From the NCBI GenBank assembly GCA_017458335.1, contig JAFTFT010000012.1:1-49221 (forward strand): a stretch of 49,221 bases of DNA, in the 5' to 3' direction. Of the stretch, positions 8,228 through 17,336 are shown piece after piece; position 1 is the first letter of the stretch; each line of letters opens with the position of its first letter. The position numbers and the translations under genes are program-made. The DNA is from Oscillospiraceae bacterium (GTDB lineage: Bacteria; Bacillota; Clostridia; Oscillospirales; Oscillospiraceae). The notes under the pieces were generated by a model. The model was not told where the DNA came from and searched no databases. It saw only the letters and a program-made list of their open reading frames with translations.

Positions 8228-9322
8228 TTACTTGATGTTGCCCTGATAGTCAACCGTGACAACGGAGACTGCAGGCTCGGCAGTGATGTCGTTGGAGACG
8301 GTGACATCGCCGGCGTTCATGGCGGCGACCAGTGCAGCGTAGTCATCCTCGGTGAAGGTGTCGCTGAACTGAGTGGATCCGGCGATCTGAACAAAGTTCT
8401 CAGCCGGAACATCAGAGACGAGGCCGAGGTTGTCAACCTTGCCGCCCTCGAAGGTGCCGTCAAGAATGGCGGAGAGCTCTGCATTGACCGTGGCGGCCAG
8501 ACCCTTCATCGCGGAAGTGACCGTCATGCCTTCGCCATAGAGACCGTCGATGGTGCCGGCCTGGTCAACGTCAACACCGATGACCTTGCCGCCGACCTTG
8601 GCCGCTGCTTCACCGGCAGAGGTGAAGATACCGCCGCCGCAGGCAAAGACGACTTCGGTGCCGGCAGCATACCAGGTGTCCATGTAAGCGGTGATATCGG
8701 AATCGCCGTAGAACTGGTTGCCGTAAGCATACTTGATCTCGACATCGGTGAGGTTGAGTTCGGCGGCGGCAGCGTCAGCACCCTGCACAAAGCCGTATCC
8801 GTAACGGACAACGGCGGGAACCGCCATGCCGCCGAGGAAGCCGAGCTTGGTGTAGCCGAGCTTCACAGCCGCATAACCGGCCATGTAGCCGCAGAGCTCT
8901 TCCTGATAGACAGCGCAGTAGAGGTTGGCGGGAACATCCTTGGCGAGGTCGCCGATGTCGCCTTCGCTGACGTCAAGGGCGATGAAGGTGATGTCATCGT
9001 ACTCAGGAGCAACTTCCTGGATGGCAGGACCGAAGGCATAACCGGGCATCACGATGACGGTGTAGCCGTCGTCAATGGCCTTCTCGATGGAAGTGATACG
9101 GTCTTCGTCGGAGTCGGAAGCCGGCTTGTAGTACTGGAAGGTGAGGCCTTTTTCATCGGCGAACGCCTTGCAGGCTTCGTAGGTGGTCTGGTTGAAGGAC
9201 TGGTCGGTGATGTCGCCGTAGTCGGTGATCATGGCAACAGAGACATCGTCATCGGCAAAGGCGGTGCAGCCCAGCGCGAGGACCATGCAGAGAACCAGTG
9301 CGATAGAAAGGATCTTCTTCAT
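8228..9322 (-). CDS. nupN: BMP-family nucleoside-binding protein (NupN/BmpA type)
   Basis: A 364-residue exported substrate-binding protein of the basic membrane protein (PnrA/BmpA) family, which binds purine and pyrimidine nucleosides. The signal peptide ends near AFA at about residue 23; a Cys at 19 (LALGC) gives an imperfect lipobox, so lipid anchoring is possible but not certain. Family signatures are DYGDITDQSFNQTTYEA, VIVMPGYAFGPAIQEVA, FLGGMAVPAVVRYGYGFVQG and VFACGGGIF. GGAGGAAG precedes the ATG. First gene of the nupNOPQ operon; the adjacent deoD and 5'-nucleotidase genes support a nucleoside rather than a sugar ligand. Confidence 0.92.
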   Translation of the reverse strand: MKKILSIALVLCMVLALGCTAFADDDVSVAMITDYGDITDQSFNQTTYEACKAFADEKGLTFQYYKPASDSDEDRITSIEKAIDDGYTVIVMPGYAFGPAIQEVAPEYDDITFIALDVSEGDIGDLAKDVPANLYCAVYQEELCGYMAGYAAVKLGYTKLGFLGGMAVPAVVRYGYGFVQGADAAAAELNLTDVEIKYAYGNQFYGDSDITAYMDTWYAAGTEVVFACGGGIFTSAGEAAAKVGGKVIGVDVDQAGTIDGLYGEGMTVTSAMKGLAATVNAELSAILDGTFEGGKVDNLGLVSDVPAENFVQIAGSTQFSDTFTEDDYAALVAAMNAGDVTVSNDITAEPAVSVVTVDYQGNIK

Positions 9323-9351
9323 TATTCTTCCTCCATTATAAAAAATTGTTG

Positions 9352-9409
9352 TTCAGAGAAGTCTCTGAATCCATGCATGATTATACCATGCAGCGGTATG
9401 CAGAATCAA
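9352..9409 (-). promoter_or_regulatory. nupN promoter with two dyads
   Basis: Minus-strand -35 TTGATT (9404-9409), 18-base spacer, TATAAT (9380-9385) with TGG just before it. TGCATG and CATGCA exactly flank the -10 (9374-9392), and a second perfect dyad TTCAGAGA/TCTCTGAA lies at 9352-9369 in the transcribed leader. The first looks like a repressor site over the -10. No regulator gene for it is identified here. Confidence 0.7.
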
Positions 9410-9440
9410 GGGAAAACTTTATCAATTTAACAGAAGAGAT

Positions 9441-9461
9441 CTCCCCGCCGGAGACGGGGAG
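9441..9461 (-). terminator. Probable terminator after deoD
   Basis: Stem CTCCCCG / CGGGGAG with a seven-base loop, followed on the minus strand by a T-rich stretch (ATCTCTTCTGTT). The T tract is interrupted, so termination may be partial and deoD could feed into the nup operon. Confidence 0.5.
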
Positions 9462-9491
9462 ACAGGAGACGGACTGCCTTTTCAGGAGGGG

Positions 9492-10232
9492 TCAGGCGAG
9501 CCTGGCCATCTCGGCGGCGGTGTCCAGGGCGACCTCCATCATCTGGGTGAAGGAGCTCTGCCGCTCTTCCGCGGGAAGGTTGTCCTCCGGGCGATAGATA
9601 TGGTCGGAGATGGTGCAGATACAAAGCGCCCGTTTTCCGGCGTAGGCGGCGTTGGCATAGAGACCGGCGGCCTCCATCTCAACGGCGAGGACGCCCATCC
9701 GCTTCCATTGGTCGTTCTTCGAGCAGCCTTCGGCGGCATAGAAGGGATCGGAAGAGAGAATGTTTCCGACGCGCATGTCGATGCCGCGGGCCTTGGCGCA
9801 GGAGACGGCAGTGCTGAGGAGGGTGTAATCCGCAATGGGGGCGAAGGTGGCGGTTTCCCCGAGGCCGAAGCTTTTGACATAATTGGAATTGGTGCAGGCG
9901 GCCTGACCGGCCACCAGATCACGCAGCTTCAGGTCATCCTGCAGCGCACCGGCGGAGCCGATGCGGATGATGTTGTCAACATCATAGAAGTTGAAGAGTT
10001 CCCAGCTGTAGATGCCGATGGAGGGAATGCCCATGCCGGAGGCCATGACCGTGACAGGGACGCCCTTCCAGGTGCCGGTATGGCCCTGAACCCCGCGGAC
10101 GTTATTGACCAGGACGGGATCGGTGAGGAAGGTCTCGGCAATGAATTTGGCGCGCAGGGGATCGCCGGGCATCAGCACGGTTTTGGCAATCTGATCTTTC
10201 TGTGCATTGATGTGAGGGGTGGGAATCGGCAT
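9492..10232 (-). CDS. deoD: Purine nucleoside phosphorylase (DeoD type)
   Basis: Cytosolic 246-residue enzyme that splits purine (deoxy)nucleosides with phosphate into base and (deoxy)ribose-1-phosphate. Conserved segments are MPGDPLRAKFIAE (phosphate-binding Arg), HTGTWKG, GMGIPSIGIYSWEL, RIGSAGAL, LAVEMEAAGLY (nucleoside-binding Glu) and TISDHI. The length equals that of the hexameric bacterial DeoD family. The start at 10232 has ACGGAGGT upstream; a longer frame to 10289 lacks a site. It has its own promoter and lies upstream of the nup transporter on the same strand, so imported nucleosides can be processed at once. Confidence 0.95.
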   Translation of the reverse strand: MPIPTPHINAQKDQIAKTVLMPGDPLRAKFIAETFLTDPVLVNNVRGVQGHTGTWKGVPVTVMASGMGIPSIGIYSWELFNFYDVDNIIRIGSAGALQDDLKLRDLVAGQAACTNSNYVKSFGLGETATFAPIADYTLLSTAVSCAKARGIDMRVGNILSSDPFYAAEGCSKNDQWKRMGVLAVEMEAAGLYANAAYAGKRALCICTISDHIYRPEDNLPAEERQSSFTQMMEVALDTAAEMARLA

Positions 10233-10249
10233 AAAAGATACCTCCGTAA

Positions 10250-10326
10250 TGAATATGTGTTGAATATGTGTATCTTCTGAAATCAGCAACTGATGCCATT
10301 ATAAAGGAAAAACGGAATCCTGTAAA
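10250..10326 (-). promoter_or_regulatory. deoD promoter, dyad and tandem 11-base repeat
   Basis: Minus-strand -35 TTTACA (10321-10326), 17-base spacer, TATAAT (10298-10303). A dyad ATCAG-TTG-CTGAT (10282-10294) covers the expected start of transcription. Two perfect tandem copies of an 11-mer (TGAATATGTGT on the plus strand, 10250-10260 and 10261-10271) lie in the leader just before the ribosome binding site. Confidence 0.7.
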
Positions 10327-10340
10327 GACGGGGGACACGG

Positions 10341-11468
10341 TCAGGAGACGCCGCTGACAAAGTCGCGGACAAAGTAGAGCGCCGCGCCCAGCGGCGTGAT
10401 ATGATGCCGAAGCGTGCTCAGCTTGACGAAATCCGCGTCGGCGGTAAAGGGGTTTCCCGCCCGGACATAATCGCGGATTACCGGGAGATAGGGCTGGAGG
10501 TATTCGGAAAACAGGCCGCCCAGAATCACGTCGCAATCCAGAATCATATGAACACTGTTGACCGCAATCGCCAGATGCCGCAGCATGTCGTAAAGCAGCG
10601 CCTCGTACTCGGAATTATGCTGTTCTACGCCGTGGAAGAAGTCTTCCAGAGAGACGCCGAGGGTCTCCTCAATCCGCCTCGGAGAGCTGTACGCCTCGAG
10701 GCAGCCGTTTTTTCCGCAGCTGCAGCGCAGGCCGCCGGGTTCGATGCAGAGATGGCCGAATTCCCCGCTCTGGGCGTTGTCGCCGGGGTAGGGGTGTCCG
10801 TCGATGACAACCGCGCCGCCGATGCCGTATTCCAGAGAGAAATAGGCGAGATTGGAAGATGCGCCCCGGACGAAAAACTCCGCAAAGCCGCTGGCGGAAG
10901 CGTCGTTTTCCACATAGACGGGATAAGGGATGCCCTTGGTCAGAACTTCCAGAGGTATATCGTGGATGCCCAGCGTGGGGGCCACATGGATGCGCGAATG
11001 ATCCTGCGTGATCAGGGCGGGGATGGTGATTCCAATGCCGAGAAGCTTCGAGCGGTCGACCCGGTGGTCGTCCAGAAAGCGTTCCAGCAGTTCGGGAAGA
11101 GAAGAAGTTTCTTCCGAAAGAGAGGAGATAAAATCAAAGGGAATCGCCTGATAGGCAAGTTCGTGCAGGCGCAGATCGGTCAGAATAAAACGCAGGCGAT
11201 GTTCGCTCACCGAGATCCCGACGGCGAGCCTGGCGTCCGGAATGATATCCAGGCCCTGGGCTTTTCGCCCGCCGGTGGATTTCTCTTCCCCGGAATACTG
11301 CACCAGGCCTTCTTCCATCAGCTCGTTGAGATTCTGATACAGCGTGGGCATGCTGATGCCGCATTTCACGGCCAGCACCTGCTTGGAGCAGAATTCCTGC
11401 GCGTCGTACAGGGTGTGATAGATTTTGCTCCGGACCGAAACCGGAGCCTGTCTGGCAATCGGTGCCAT
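10341..11468 (-). CDS. ROK-family transcriptional regulator (XylR/NagC type), probable xylose repressor
   Basis: A 375-residue protein. A winged helix-turn-helix (about 12-70; CGISMPTLYQNLNELMEEGLV) is followed by an actin-like ROK domain with END at 187-189, GEFGH at 235-239 and the zinc motif CSCGKNGCLE at 249-258. Regulators of this family repress sugar genes and release DNA on binding the sugar. It is transcribed divergently from a ChvE-type transporter operon that ends in xylulokinase, so xylose is the likely signal; this is inferred from context. AAGGAGGG lies rather far (about 12 bases) from the ATG. Confidence 0.85.
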   Translation of the reverse strand: MAPIARQAPVSVRSKIYHTLYDAQEFCSKQVLAVKCGISMPTLYQNLNELMEEGLVQYSGEEKSTGGRKAQGLDIIPDARLAVGISVSEHRLRFILTDLRLHELAYQAIPFDFISSLSEETSSLPELLERFLDDHRVDRSKLLGIGITIPALITQDHSRIHVAPTLGIHDIPLEVLTKGIPYPVYVENDASASGFAEFFVRGASSNLAYFSLEYGIGGAVVIDGHPYPGDNAQSGEFGHLCIEPGGLRCSCGKNGCLEAYSSPRRIEETLGVSLEDFFHGVEQHNSEYEALLYDMLRHLAIAVNSVHMILDCDVILGGLFSEYLQPYLPVIRDYVRAGNPFTADADFVKLSTLRHHITPLGAALYFVRDFVSGVS

Positions 11469-11526
11469 CTGTCGTGTCGTCCCTCCTTTTCGACAAACAT
11501 AAGGAGCGTTCTTTCTTATTTATATT

Positions 11527-11554
11527 ATTTTAACACGCTTTTCAAAAGAGTCAA
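11527..11554 (-). promoter_or_regulatory. Promoter of the ROK regulator gene
   Basis: Minus-strand -35 TTGACT (11549-11554) and -10 TAAAAT (11527-11532), 16-base spacer. It lies in the 302-base AT-rich gap between the divergent regulator and transporter genes. The gap also contains a nine-base direct repeat TTAAGAAAG at 11569 and 11584, a possible operator pair. Confidence 0.65.
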
Positions 11555-11679
11555 TGGCCTTTGACAACTTAAGAAAGATGATTTTAAGAAAGCTGGATTA
11601 TGAATGCAGCATAATGCACAAAAATCGAGGATCGAATTTAAACATAATCAACAAATTAACGTCAAAGAGCAAAAAGGCC

Positions 11680-11733
11680 TTGACAGTCGCAAATGATATT
11701 TGTAAAATCACTATATGGAAGTCGGGCGACTTC
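11680..11733 (+). promoter_or_regulatory. Promoter and palindrome of the xylose transporter operon
   Basis: Plus-strand -35 TTGACA (11680-11685), 17-base spacer, TAAAAT (11703-11708). A perfect palindrome GAAGTCG-GG-CGACTTC (11718-11733) begins ten bases after the -10, so it spans the transcript start. It could be the ROK operator, a catabolite site or an mRNA-stabilising 5' hairpin. Confidence 0.7.
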
Positions 11734-11770
11734 TAATACAAAGAAAGAAATAGAAACAAGGAGGATCCAC

Positions 11771-12823
11771 ATGAAAAAGTTACTCGCATTGGCTCTCGCG
11801 CTTTGCATGATTTTTGCACTGTGTGCAACATCCGCTTTCGCAGAGGGCGAAACAGTCGGTGTCGCCATGCCGACCAAAGATCTTCAGCGTTGGAACCAGG
11901 ACGGCGAAAACATGAAGAATATGCTCGAAGAAGCAGGCTACAAAGTTGACCTTCAGTTTGCTTCCAACGATGTGCAGCAGCAGCTCAACCAGGTGACCAA
12001 CATGATCAACAGCGGTTGCAGCGTGATCGTGATCGCGGCCATTGAGGGTTCCTCTCTGGGTTCCGCTCTGGACCTCGCGAAGGAAAAGGGCATCCCCGTC
12101 ATCGCCTATGACCGTCTGCTGATGGAATCCGACGCTGTTTCCTACTATGCCACCTTCGATAACTACATGGTCGGCACCAAGCAGGGCACCTACGTGAAGG
12201 AAGCGCTGGATCTCGACAATGCCGAAGGCCCCTTCAATCTTGAAATCACCGCCGGTGACCCGGGCGACAACAACGCCAGATACTTCTATCAGGGCGCGAT
12301 TGACGTCCTGCAGCCCTACCTTGACGAGGGCAAGCTGGTTGTGAAGTCCGGCCAGATCGACTTCAACGACGTTGCCACCCCGACCTGGAAGACCGAAGTT
12401 GCCCAGCAGCGTGCCAGCAGCATTCTTTCTTCCTTCTATGCCGACGGCTCTGACATCGATGTATGGCTCTGCTCCAACGACTCCACCGCGCTGGGCGTGA
12501 CCAACGCTCTGGAAGACGCCTATGACGGCGAGTGGCCCATCATCACCGGTCAGGACTGCGACATCTCCAACGTGAAGAACATGATCGCCGGCAAGCAGAG
12601 CATGTCCGTCTTCAAAGACACCCGTACGCTCGCTGCCCAGGTTGTCAAGATGGTCGGCCAGATCCTCGCGGGTGAGGAAGTCGATGTCAACGACACCGAG
12701 ACCTATGACAACAACGTCATCGTTGTTCCCTCCTACCTGTGCGAGCCCGTGTTCGCGGATGTGAACAACTACGAAGAGCTGCTGCTCGACTCCGGCTATT
12801 ATACCGCCGATCAGCTGAAGTAA
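11771..12823 (+). CDS. chvE: ChvE-type multiple-monosaccharide ABC transporter, sugar-binding protein
   Basis: A 350-residue periplasmic-binding-type protein with an N-terminal signal peptide ending at about residue 24 (SAFA). The mature protein matches the Peripla_BP_4 group and specifically the ChvE/xylose-arabinose branch: VGVAMPTKDLQRWNQDG, VIVIAAIEGSSL, VIAYDRLL, ITAGDPGDNNA, WLCSNDSTALG, GQDCDISNVKNMIAGKQSMSVFKD. An aromatic or Arg next to the conserved Asp residues normally stacks and H-bonds the pyranose. AAGGAGG precedes the ATG at 11771. First gene of an operon with ATPase, two permeases and xylulokinase, so it probably delivers xylose. Confidence 0.9.
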   Translation: MKKLLALALALCMIFALCATSAFAEGETVGVAMPTKDLQRWNQDGENMKNMLEEAGYKVDLQFASNDVQQQLNQVTNMINSGCSVIVIAAIEGSSLGSALDLAKEKGIPVIAYDRLLMESDAVSYYATFDNYMVGTKQGTYVKEALDLDNAEGPFNLEITAGDPGDNNARYFYQGAIDVLQPYLDEGKLVVKSGQIDFNDVATPTWKTEVAQQRASSILSSFYADGSDIDVWLCSNDSTALGVTNALEDAYDGEWPIITGQDCDISNVKNMIAGKQSMSVFKDTRTLAAQVVKMVGQILAGEEVDVNDTETYDNNVIVVPSYLCEPVFADVNNYEELLLDSGYYTADQLK

Positions 12824-12859
12824 TTCCAGGTGCACCGGGACTTCCCGGGAAATGAAATG

Positions 12860-12892
12860 ACGATGCAGGTGGGCTGTGCTCGCCTGCATCGT
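12860..12892 (+). terminator. Hairpin between binding-protein and ATPase genes
   Basis: Ten-base stem ACGATGCAGG / CCTGCATCGT with a 13-base loop and only a short T tail. Probably a partial terminator or 3'-end stabiliser for the binding-protein message. Confidence 0.6.
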
Positions 12893-12914
12893 TTGTAGAG
12901 GGGAGAAGTACACA

Positions 12915-14459
12915 ATGGCTAAGATCCTGTTGGAAATGAAGAATATCACGAAGACCTTCCCAGGTGTAAAAGCCCTTGATAACGTGAATCTCCAGGTGGA
13001 AGAGGGCGAAATCCATGCGCTGGTCGGAGAAAACGGCGCGGGAAAATCGACCCTGATGAACGTTCTCAGCGGGATCTACCCCTACGGATCTTATGAAGGG
13101 GATATCATCTACGACGGCCAGATCTGCAAGTTTTCCAACATCAAGGATTCCGAAAAACGCGGCATTGTCATCATCCATCAGGAACTGGCCCTGGTTCCGG
13201 AGATGACGATCGGCGAAAATATGTATCTGGGAAATGAATGCGGACATAAATACGCAATTGACTGGAACAAAACCTATTCCGAAGCCGATAAATACCTGAA
13301 AATGGTCGGCTTGGAAGAGAGCTCCAAGGTTCAGGTAAAAACCATCGGAACCGGCAAGCAGCAGCTGGTGGAAATCGCCAAAGCGCTGGCGAAAAAAGCA
13401 AAACTGCTGATTCTGGATGAGCCGACGTCTTCTTTGAATGAAGAGGATTCCCGTGCGCTGCTGGACCTGATGCTGAGCTTCAAAAAGCAGGGCATGACGA
13501 TGATCATCATCACCCATAAGCTGAATGAGGTCGCCTATGTGGCAGACAAAATCACGGTTGTCCGTGACGGCTCGACGATTGACACGATTGACAATCACGG
13601 CAAGGAGCCGGTCAGTGAGGAACTGATCATCCGGTACATGGTGGGCCGCGAAATTACCAATCGCTTCCCGAAACGGGAAAACGTCAAAATCGGCGACGTC
13701 CGGATGGAGGTCAATCACTGGACGGTGCATCATCCGCTGTATCCCGAGCGAAAAGTGGTGGACGACGTGTCCATGTATGTGCGCCAGGGCGAGGTGGTCG
13801 GCATCTACGGCCTGATGGGCGCGGGACGGACGGAGCTCGCGATGAGCATCTTCGGCCAGAGCTACGGCGTGAACTTCTCCGGAGAGCTGAAGCTGGACGG
13901 GAAACACGTGAAGCTGCGCAAGAGCGAAGCGGATGCCATCAAACATAAGATCGCCTATGTGACGGAGGACCGGAAAGGCAACGGTCTGGTCCTTTCCCAG
14001 TCGATCAAGGTCAATACCTCGCTCGCCAATCTCGGCGCGATCTCCAAACATACGGTCATTGACGGCGACAGGGAATACGCGGTCGCGGAGGAATACCGCG
14101 AAAAACTGAAGATCAAGACGCCTTCCGTCGAGCAGCTGGTCGGAAACCTCTCCGGCGGCAACCAGCAGAAGGTGCTTCTGGCGAAATGGATGTTTGCCGA
14201 GCCGAACATCCTGATCCTGGACGAGCCGACCCGAGGGATCGACGTCGGCGCCAAGTATGAGATTTACTGCATCATCAACGATCTGGCCGCGGCGGGCAAA
14301 TGCGTCGTCCTGATCTCTTCCGAACTGCCGGAGGTACTGGGAATGAGCGACCGGATCTATATCATGAACGAAGCCAGAATTGTCGGGGAGATGAAGGCGG
14401 AAGACGCCACACAGGAGAACATCATGGCGACGATTCTTAAATCAGGAAGGGGTGCGTGA
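12915..14459 (+). CDS. mmsA: Multiple-monosaccharide ABC transporter ATP-binding protein (MmsA/GguA type)
   Basis: A 514-residue tandem ABC ATPase of the sugar-uptake type. Domain 1 has Walker [11 protein letters not shown]-loop IHQEL, Walker [12 protein letters not shown] and an H-switch THKL. Domain 2 has the degenerate Walker [10 protein letters not shown], the [10 protein letters not shown] segment, signature LSGGNQQK and Walker [14 protein letters not shown]. The start at 12915 has GGGGAGAAG upstream; a longer frame from 12876 runs through the hairpin loop region and lacks a site. The GTG of the first permease overlaps its stop. One ATPase gene serves two different permeases. Confidence 0.92.
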   Translation: MAKILLEMKNITKTFPGVKALDNVNLQVEEGEIHALVGENGAGKSTLMNVLSGIYPYGSYEGDIIYDGQICKFSNIKDSEKRGIVIIHQELALVPEMTIGENMYLGNECGHKYAIDWNKTYSEADKYLKMVGLEESSKVQVKTIGTGKQQLVEIAKALAKKAKLLILDEPTSSLNEEDSRALLDLMLSFKKQGMTMIIITHKLNEVAYVADKITVVRDGSTIDTIDNHGKEPVSEELIIRYMVGREITNRFPKRENVKIGDVRMEVNHWTVHHPLYPERKVVDDVSMYVRQGEVVGIYGLMGAGRTELAMSIFGQSYGVNFSGELKLDGKHVKLRKSEADAIKHKIAYVTEDRKGNGLVLSQSIKVNTSLANLGAISKHTVIDGDREYAVAEEYREKLKIKTPSVEQLVGNLSGGNQQKVLLAKWMFAEPNILILDEPTRGIDVGAKYEIYCIINDLAAAGKCVVLISSELPEVLGMSDRIYIMNEARIVGEMKAEDATQENIMATILKSGRGA

Positions 14460-15757
14460 CCGTGAATGAGAATACAGGCGCTGCCACCGGGAAGAAAACG
14501 CTCCCGGATGAGCAGAAATTCAAGGTCGGGGCGTTTCTTCAGAAGTATATGATGATCATCGCCCTCATCGTCGTGACGGTTATTTTCGCTACCTGGAAAG
14601 GAAAGGAGGGACTGATCCTTCTGCCCTCCAACCTGACCGGACTGATTGCCGAGAACGCCTATGTTTTCGTGCTGGCGACAGGTATGCTGCTGTGCATCCT
14701 GACCGGCGGCAACATTGACCTTTCCGTCGGCTCGGTGGTCTGCTTTACCGCGGCGGTCGGCTGCGTCCTGATGGCGGGGGGAGCCAACCTGTGGGTGGCA
14801 GTGCTGGTCATGCTGCTGATCGGCCTGGGCATCGGGGTTTTTCAGGGCTTCTGGATCGCGAAAATCAATGTACCGGCCTTTATTGCCACACTGGCCGGGA
14901 TGTATGCCTTCCGAGGTTTTTCCAACGTGGTGCTCAAGGGCTACCGCGTGGACATCACCAATGAAAAGTTCCTGATGCTTTTCGGCAACGGCAAGACCAG
15001 TTATGTCCCCGACGTGATGCGGAACATGTTTCCGAATCTCAATGATGTGTTTACCACTGAGAACGCGGGACTGACCAGGCTGATCGGGGAGAACTTCATT
15101 ACGAAATTCAACGTGACCTGCATGACGATCGCGATCCTTGCTGCGATTGTACTGGTAATCGCGAGGGTCCGCAGGATGATTGTGCAGAAAAAGCTTGGGA
15201 TCCACCAATCGATTCCCGGGCAGATTCTCTCCACGGTCGTGATTGCCGTGCTGATTCTGTGGCTCGGCCTGAAGCTGAGCTGCTACCGCGGACTGCCTAT
15301 GGTCCTGATCTGGGTAGGCCTTGTGCTCGGCCTGTACGCCTATATCACAAATAAAACGGCAATCGGCCGTCACCTGTACGCGGTGGGCGGCAACGAAAAG
15401 GCCGCCGCTCTTTCCGGCGTCAAGACCAGAAACGTGTTCTGGTTTGCTTACGCGAACATCGGCCTGCTGGCAGGCCTCGCGGGAATTCTGACCGCCGGCC
15501 GCGCAAAAGGCATCGACCCGGTGTACGGCGAAGGCTATGAGATGGATGCGATCGCTTCCTGCTTTATCGGCGGCGCTTCCGCTTACGGCGGATCCGGCAA
15601 GGTGTCCGGCGTAATCATCGGCGCGACGCTGATGGGCGTCATCAACAAAGGAATGATCATCATCGGTGTGGACGCCAACTATCAGAAGGTGGTCAAGGGA
15701 ATTGTGCTGCTGATCGCCGTCATGTTTGATGTGCTGTCCAAGCGGCAGAAGCGATAA
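14456..15757 (+). CDS. mmsB: Multiple-monosaccharide ABC transporter permease 1 (MmsB/GguB type)
   Basis: A 433-residue membrane protein of the ribose/xylose permease family (BPD_transp_2). Family segments: [73 protein letters not shown] (coupling loop), [24 protein letters not shown] and [15 protein letters not shown]. It has a longer hydrophilic N-terminus and central loop than the second permease. Translation starts at GTG 14456 (overlapping the ATPase stop) or GTG 14462, both behind AGGAAGGGG. Confidence 0.88.
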   Translation: MTVNENTGAATGKKTLPDEQKFKVGAFLQKYMMIIALIVVTVIFATWKGKEGLILLPSNLTGLIAENAYVFVLATGMLLCILTGGNIDLSVGSVVCFTAAVGCVLMAGGANLWVAVLVMLLIGLGIGVFQGFWIAKINVPAFIATLAGMYAFRGFSNVVLKGYRVDITNEKFLMLFGNGKTSYVPDVMRNMFPNLNDVFTTENAGLTRLIGENFITKFNVTCMTIAILAAIVLVIARVRRMIVQKKLGIHQSIPGQILSTVVIAVLILWLGLKLSCYRGLPMVLIWVGLVLGLYAYITNKTAIGRHLYAVGGNEKAAALSGVKTRNVFWFAYANIGLLAGLAGILTAGRAKGIDPVYGEGYEMDAIASCFIGGASAYGGSGKVSGVIIGATLMGVINKGMIIIGVDANYQKVVKGIVLLIAVMFDVLSKRQKR

Positions 15758-15778
15758 TGCAGCGGGGAGGACAAACGT

Positions 15779-16948
15779 ATGAAGAATGAGTCATTTGCTG
15801 CCACGTTGAAGAAAAACTCCATGCTGATCATCCTGGTTCTGGTGTATCTGTTTTTCCTGGTCCTGACGAAGGGCGGCATTTTCCAATCCTCCAGCTTTAC
15901 CGAACTGATCAACCAGAACGCCTATGTCTATATCCTGGGCGTCGGCATGCTGATGTGCATGCTGACCGGCGGCAACATTGACCTGAGCTGCGGTGCTTTC
16001 GTCTGCCTGCTTGGCGCGATCGGCGGTATGTTCATGATTGTCAAGGGAATGGGCACGGGTGTTTCGATCCTGCTGCTGATCCTGATCGGCGTTCTTTACG
16101 GCGTGATCCTGGGCTTCCTGATCGCCTATGTCAACATCCCGCCCTGGATTGCAACCCTGGCCGGCTTCCTGGCGTTTCGCGGACTCGGGACGTCAATCCT
16201 GTCCAACAATTCTACGACAGGCTCTCTGGCACCCTTCCCCGTGTCTTTCCAGAATGTCTTCTACGGCCGGGTGTTCCCGACCAACAAAGGCGTCTTCAAC
16301 ATCCCCTGCTTCACCGCGGGAGTGCTTGCCGCGGCGGTCATCACGCTGGTTATTTTCCTGAACCGGAAAAACAGAATCAAAAAAGGCTATGAGGCCGACA
16401 CCTTCCGGGCGGCCTGCCTCAAAAGTGTGATCAGCGACGCGGCGGTCCTTCTCGTGATGTACAAACTGGCCTGGGACGGAGGCATCCCGACGACGCTCCT
16501 CTGGGTCGCGGGCATTGTCCTGATCTACAGCTTCATTACCAGCAAGACCACGATCGGACGCCATTTTTATGTCGTCGGCGGCAATATGGAAGCGGCCAGG
16601 CTTTCCGGCGTGAACACCCGCAGAATCATGTTCCTGGCGTATCTGAACATGGCTGTCCTGACCGCCATCGCGACCTTTACGGTGGTTGCCCGCTCCCAGT
16701 CCGCCTACGCGGATGTCGGAAAGAACTTTGAGATGGACGCCATTTCGGCCTGCGTCGTCGGCGGCGTATCCGCGACCGGCGGGGCCGGATCCGTCCTGGG
16801 GATGGTGATCGGCGCCACCCTGATCGGCATTATCAACCTGGGCATGAGCCTGATCAGCCTGGATGCCAACTATCAGCGTGTGGTCAAGGGCTTTGTGCTG
16901 CTGGCAGCCGTGGTGTTCGATATCCTCTCCAAGAAAAAGGAGCGGTAA
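15779..16948 (+). CDS. mmsB: Multiple-monosaccharide ABC transporter permease 2 (MmsB paralogue)
   Basis: A 389-residue permease clearly paralogous to its upstream neighbour: [110 protein letters not shown]. Most ChvE-type transporters have a single permease gene acting as a homodimer. Two adjacent diverged copies of similar length suggest a heterodimer here. GGGGAGGAC lies before the ATG, and the gap to the first permease is only 21 bases. Confidence 0.88.
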   Translation: MKNESFAATLKKNSMLIILVLVYLFFLVLTKGGIFQSSSFTELINQNAYVYILGVGMLMCMLTGGNIDLSCGAFVCLLGAIGGMFMIVKGMGTGVSILLLILIGVLYGVILGFLIAYVNIPPWIATLAGFLAFRGLGTSILSNNSTTGSLAPFPVSFQNVFYGRVFPTNKGVFNIPCFTAGVLAAAVITLVIFLNRKNRIKKGYEADTFRAACLKSVISDAAVLLVMYKLAWDGGIPTTLLWVAGIVLIYSFITSKTTIGRHFYVVGGNMEAARLSGVNTRRIMFLAYLNMAVLTAIATFTVVARSQSAYADVGKNFEMDAISACVVGGVSATGGAGSVLGMVIGATLIGIINLGMSLISLDANYQRVVKGFVLLAAVVFDILSKKKER

Positions 16949-16985
16949 GCGGCGAATATCACATTCTGCGCGGGAGAACGATCCG

Positions 16986-17312
16986 ATGCTGAATAACGAC
17001 AAAACAAGAAGTACCCTGTTTGGCGTCATAGCAGCGTATTTCCTCTACCTCTGCTACGGTCTGTTCCGGGACCGCCATGACACCGACACGAGCATGACGC
17101 CTGTGATGCGCTGGCTGTTTCTTGCCCTGTTCGCTTTGGCAGCCGTCTGGCTCGGCCTCTATGCCCTCCGCCTCTGGAAACAGAGCGAAAGCGAGTCTTT
17201 CGCGGAAGAAGACGCCCCGGAAGATCCACCCGAGGAAGAGGCGGAGAGGGAATCCGGGGAAGAGGTCGAGACAGAGCCGGAAGACGAACCGGAACAGGCA
17301 GGGAGATCATAA
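16986..17312 (+). CDS. Small two-helix membrane protein with acidic tail, unknown function
   Basis: A 108-residue protein with two predicted membrane helices (about 10-23 and 43-63, the second in WLFLALFALAAVWLGLYALR) and a C-terminal tail of about 35 residues that is mostly Glu, Asp and Pro. I do not recognise a family. GGGAGAA lies upstream of the ATG at 16986, and the gene is placed between the second permease and xylulokinase with small gaps, so it is in the transporter operon. The composition suggests a cytosolic acidic tail that might contact the transporter; this is speculation. Confidence 0.7.
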   Translation: MLNNDKTRSTLFGVIAAYFLYLCYGLFRDRHDTDTSMTPVMRWLFLALFALAAVWLGLYALRLWKQSESESFAEEDAPEDPPEEEAERESGEEVETEPEDEPEQAGRS

Positions 17313-17336
17313 AACGTACGAAAAAAGGAGAAACGG

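Noticed and set aside
6595-8235. A 546-codon open frame on the plus strand
   Set aside because: Antisense to the nupO ATPase gene, which has full family motifs; the plus-strand product has none.
11554-11736. A 60-codon frame in the ROK/ChvE intergenic gap
   Set aside because: It runs across the transporter promoter and its palindrome and lacks a ribosome site, so it is non-coding regulatory DNA.
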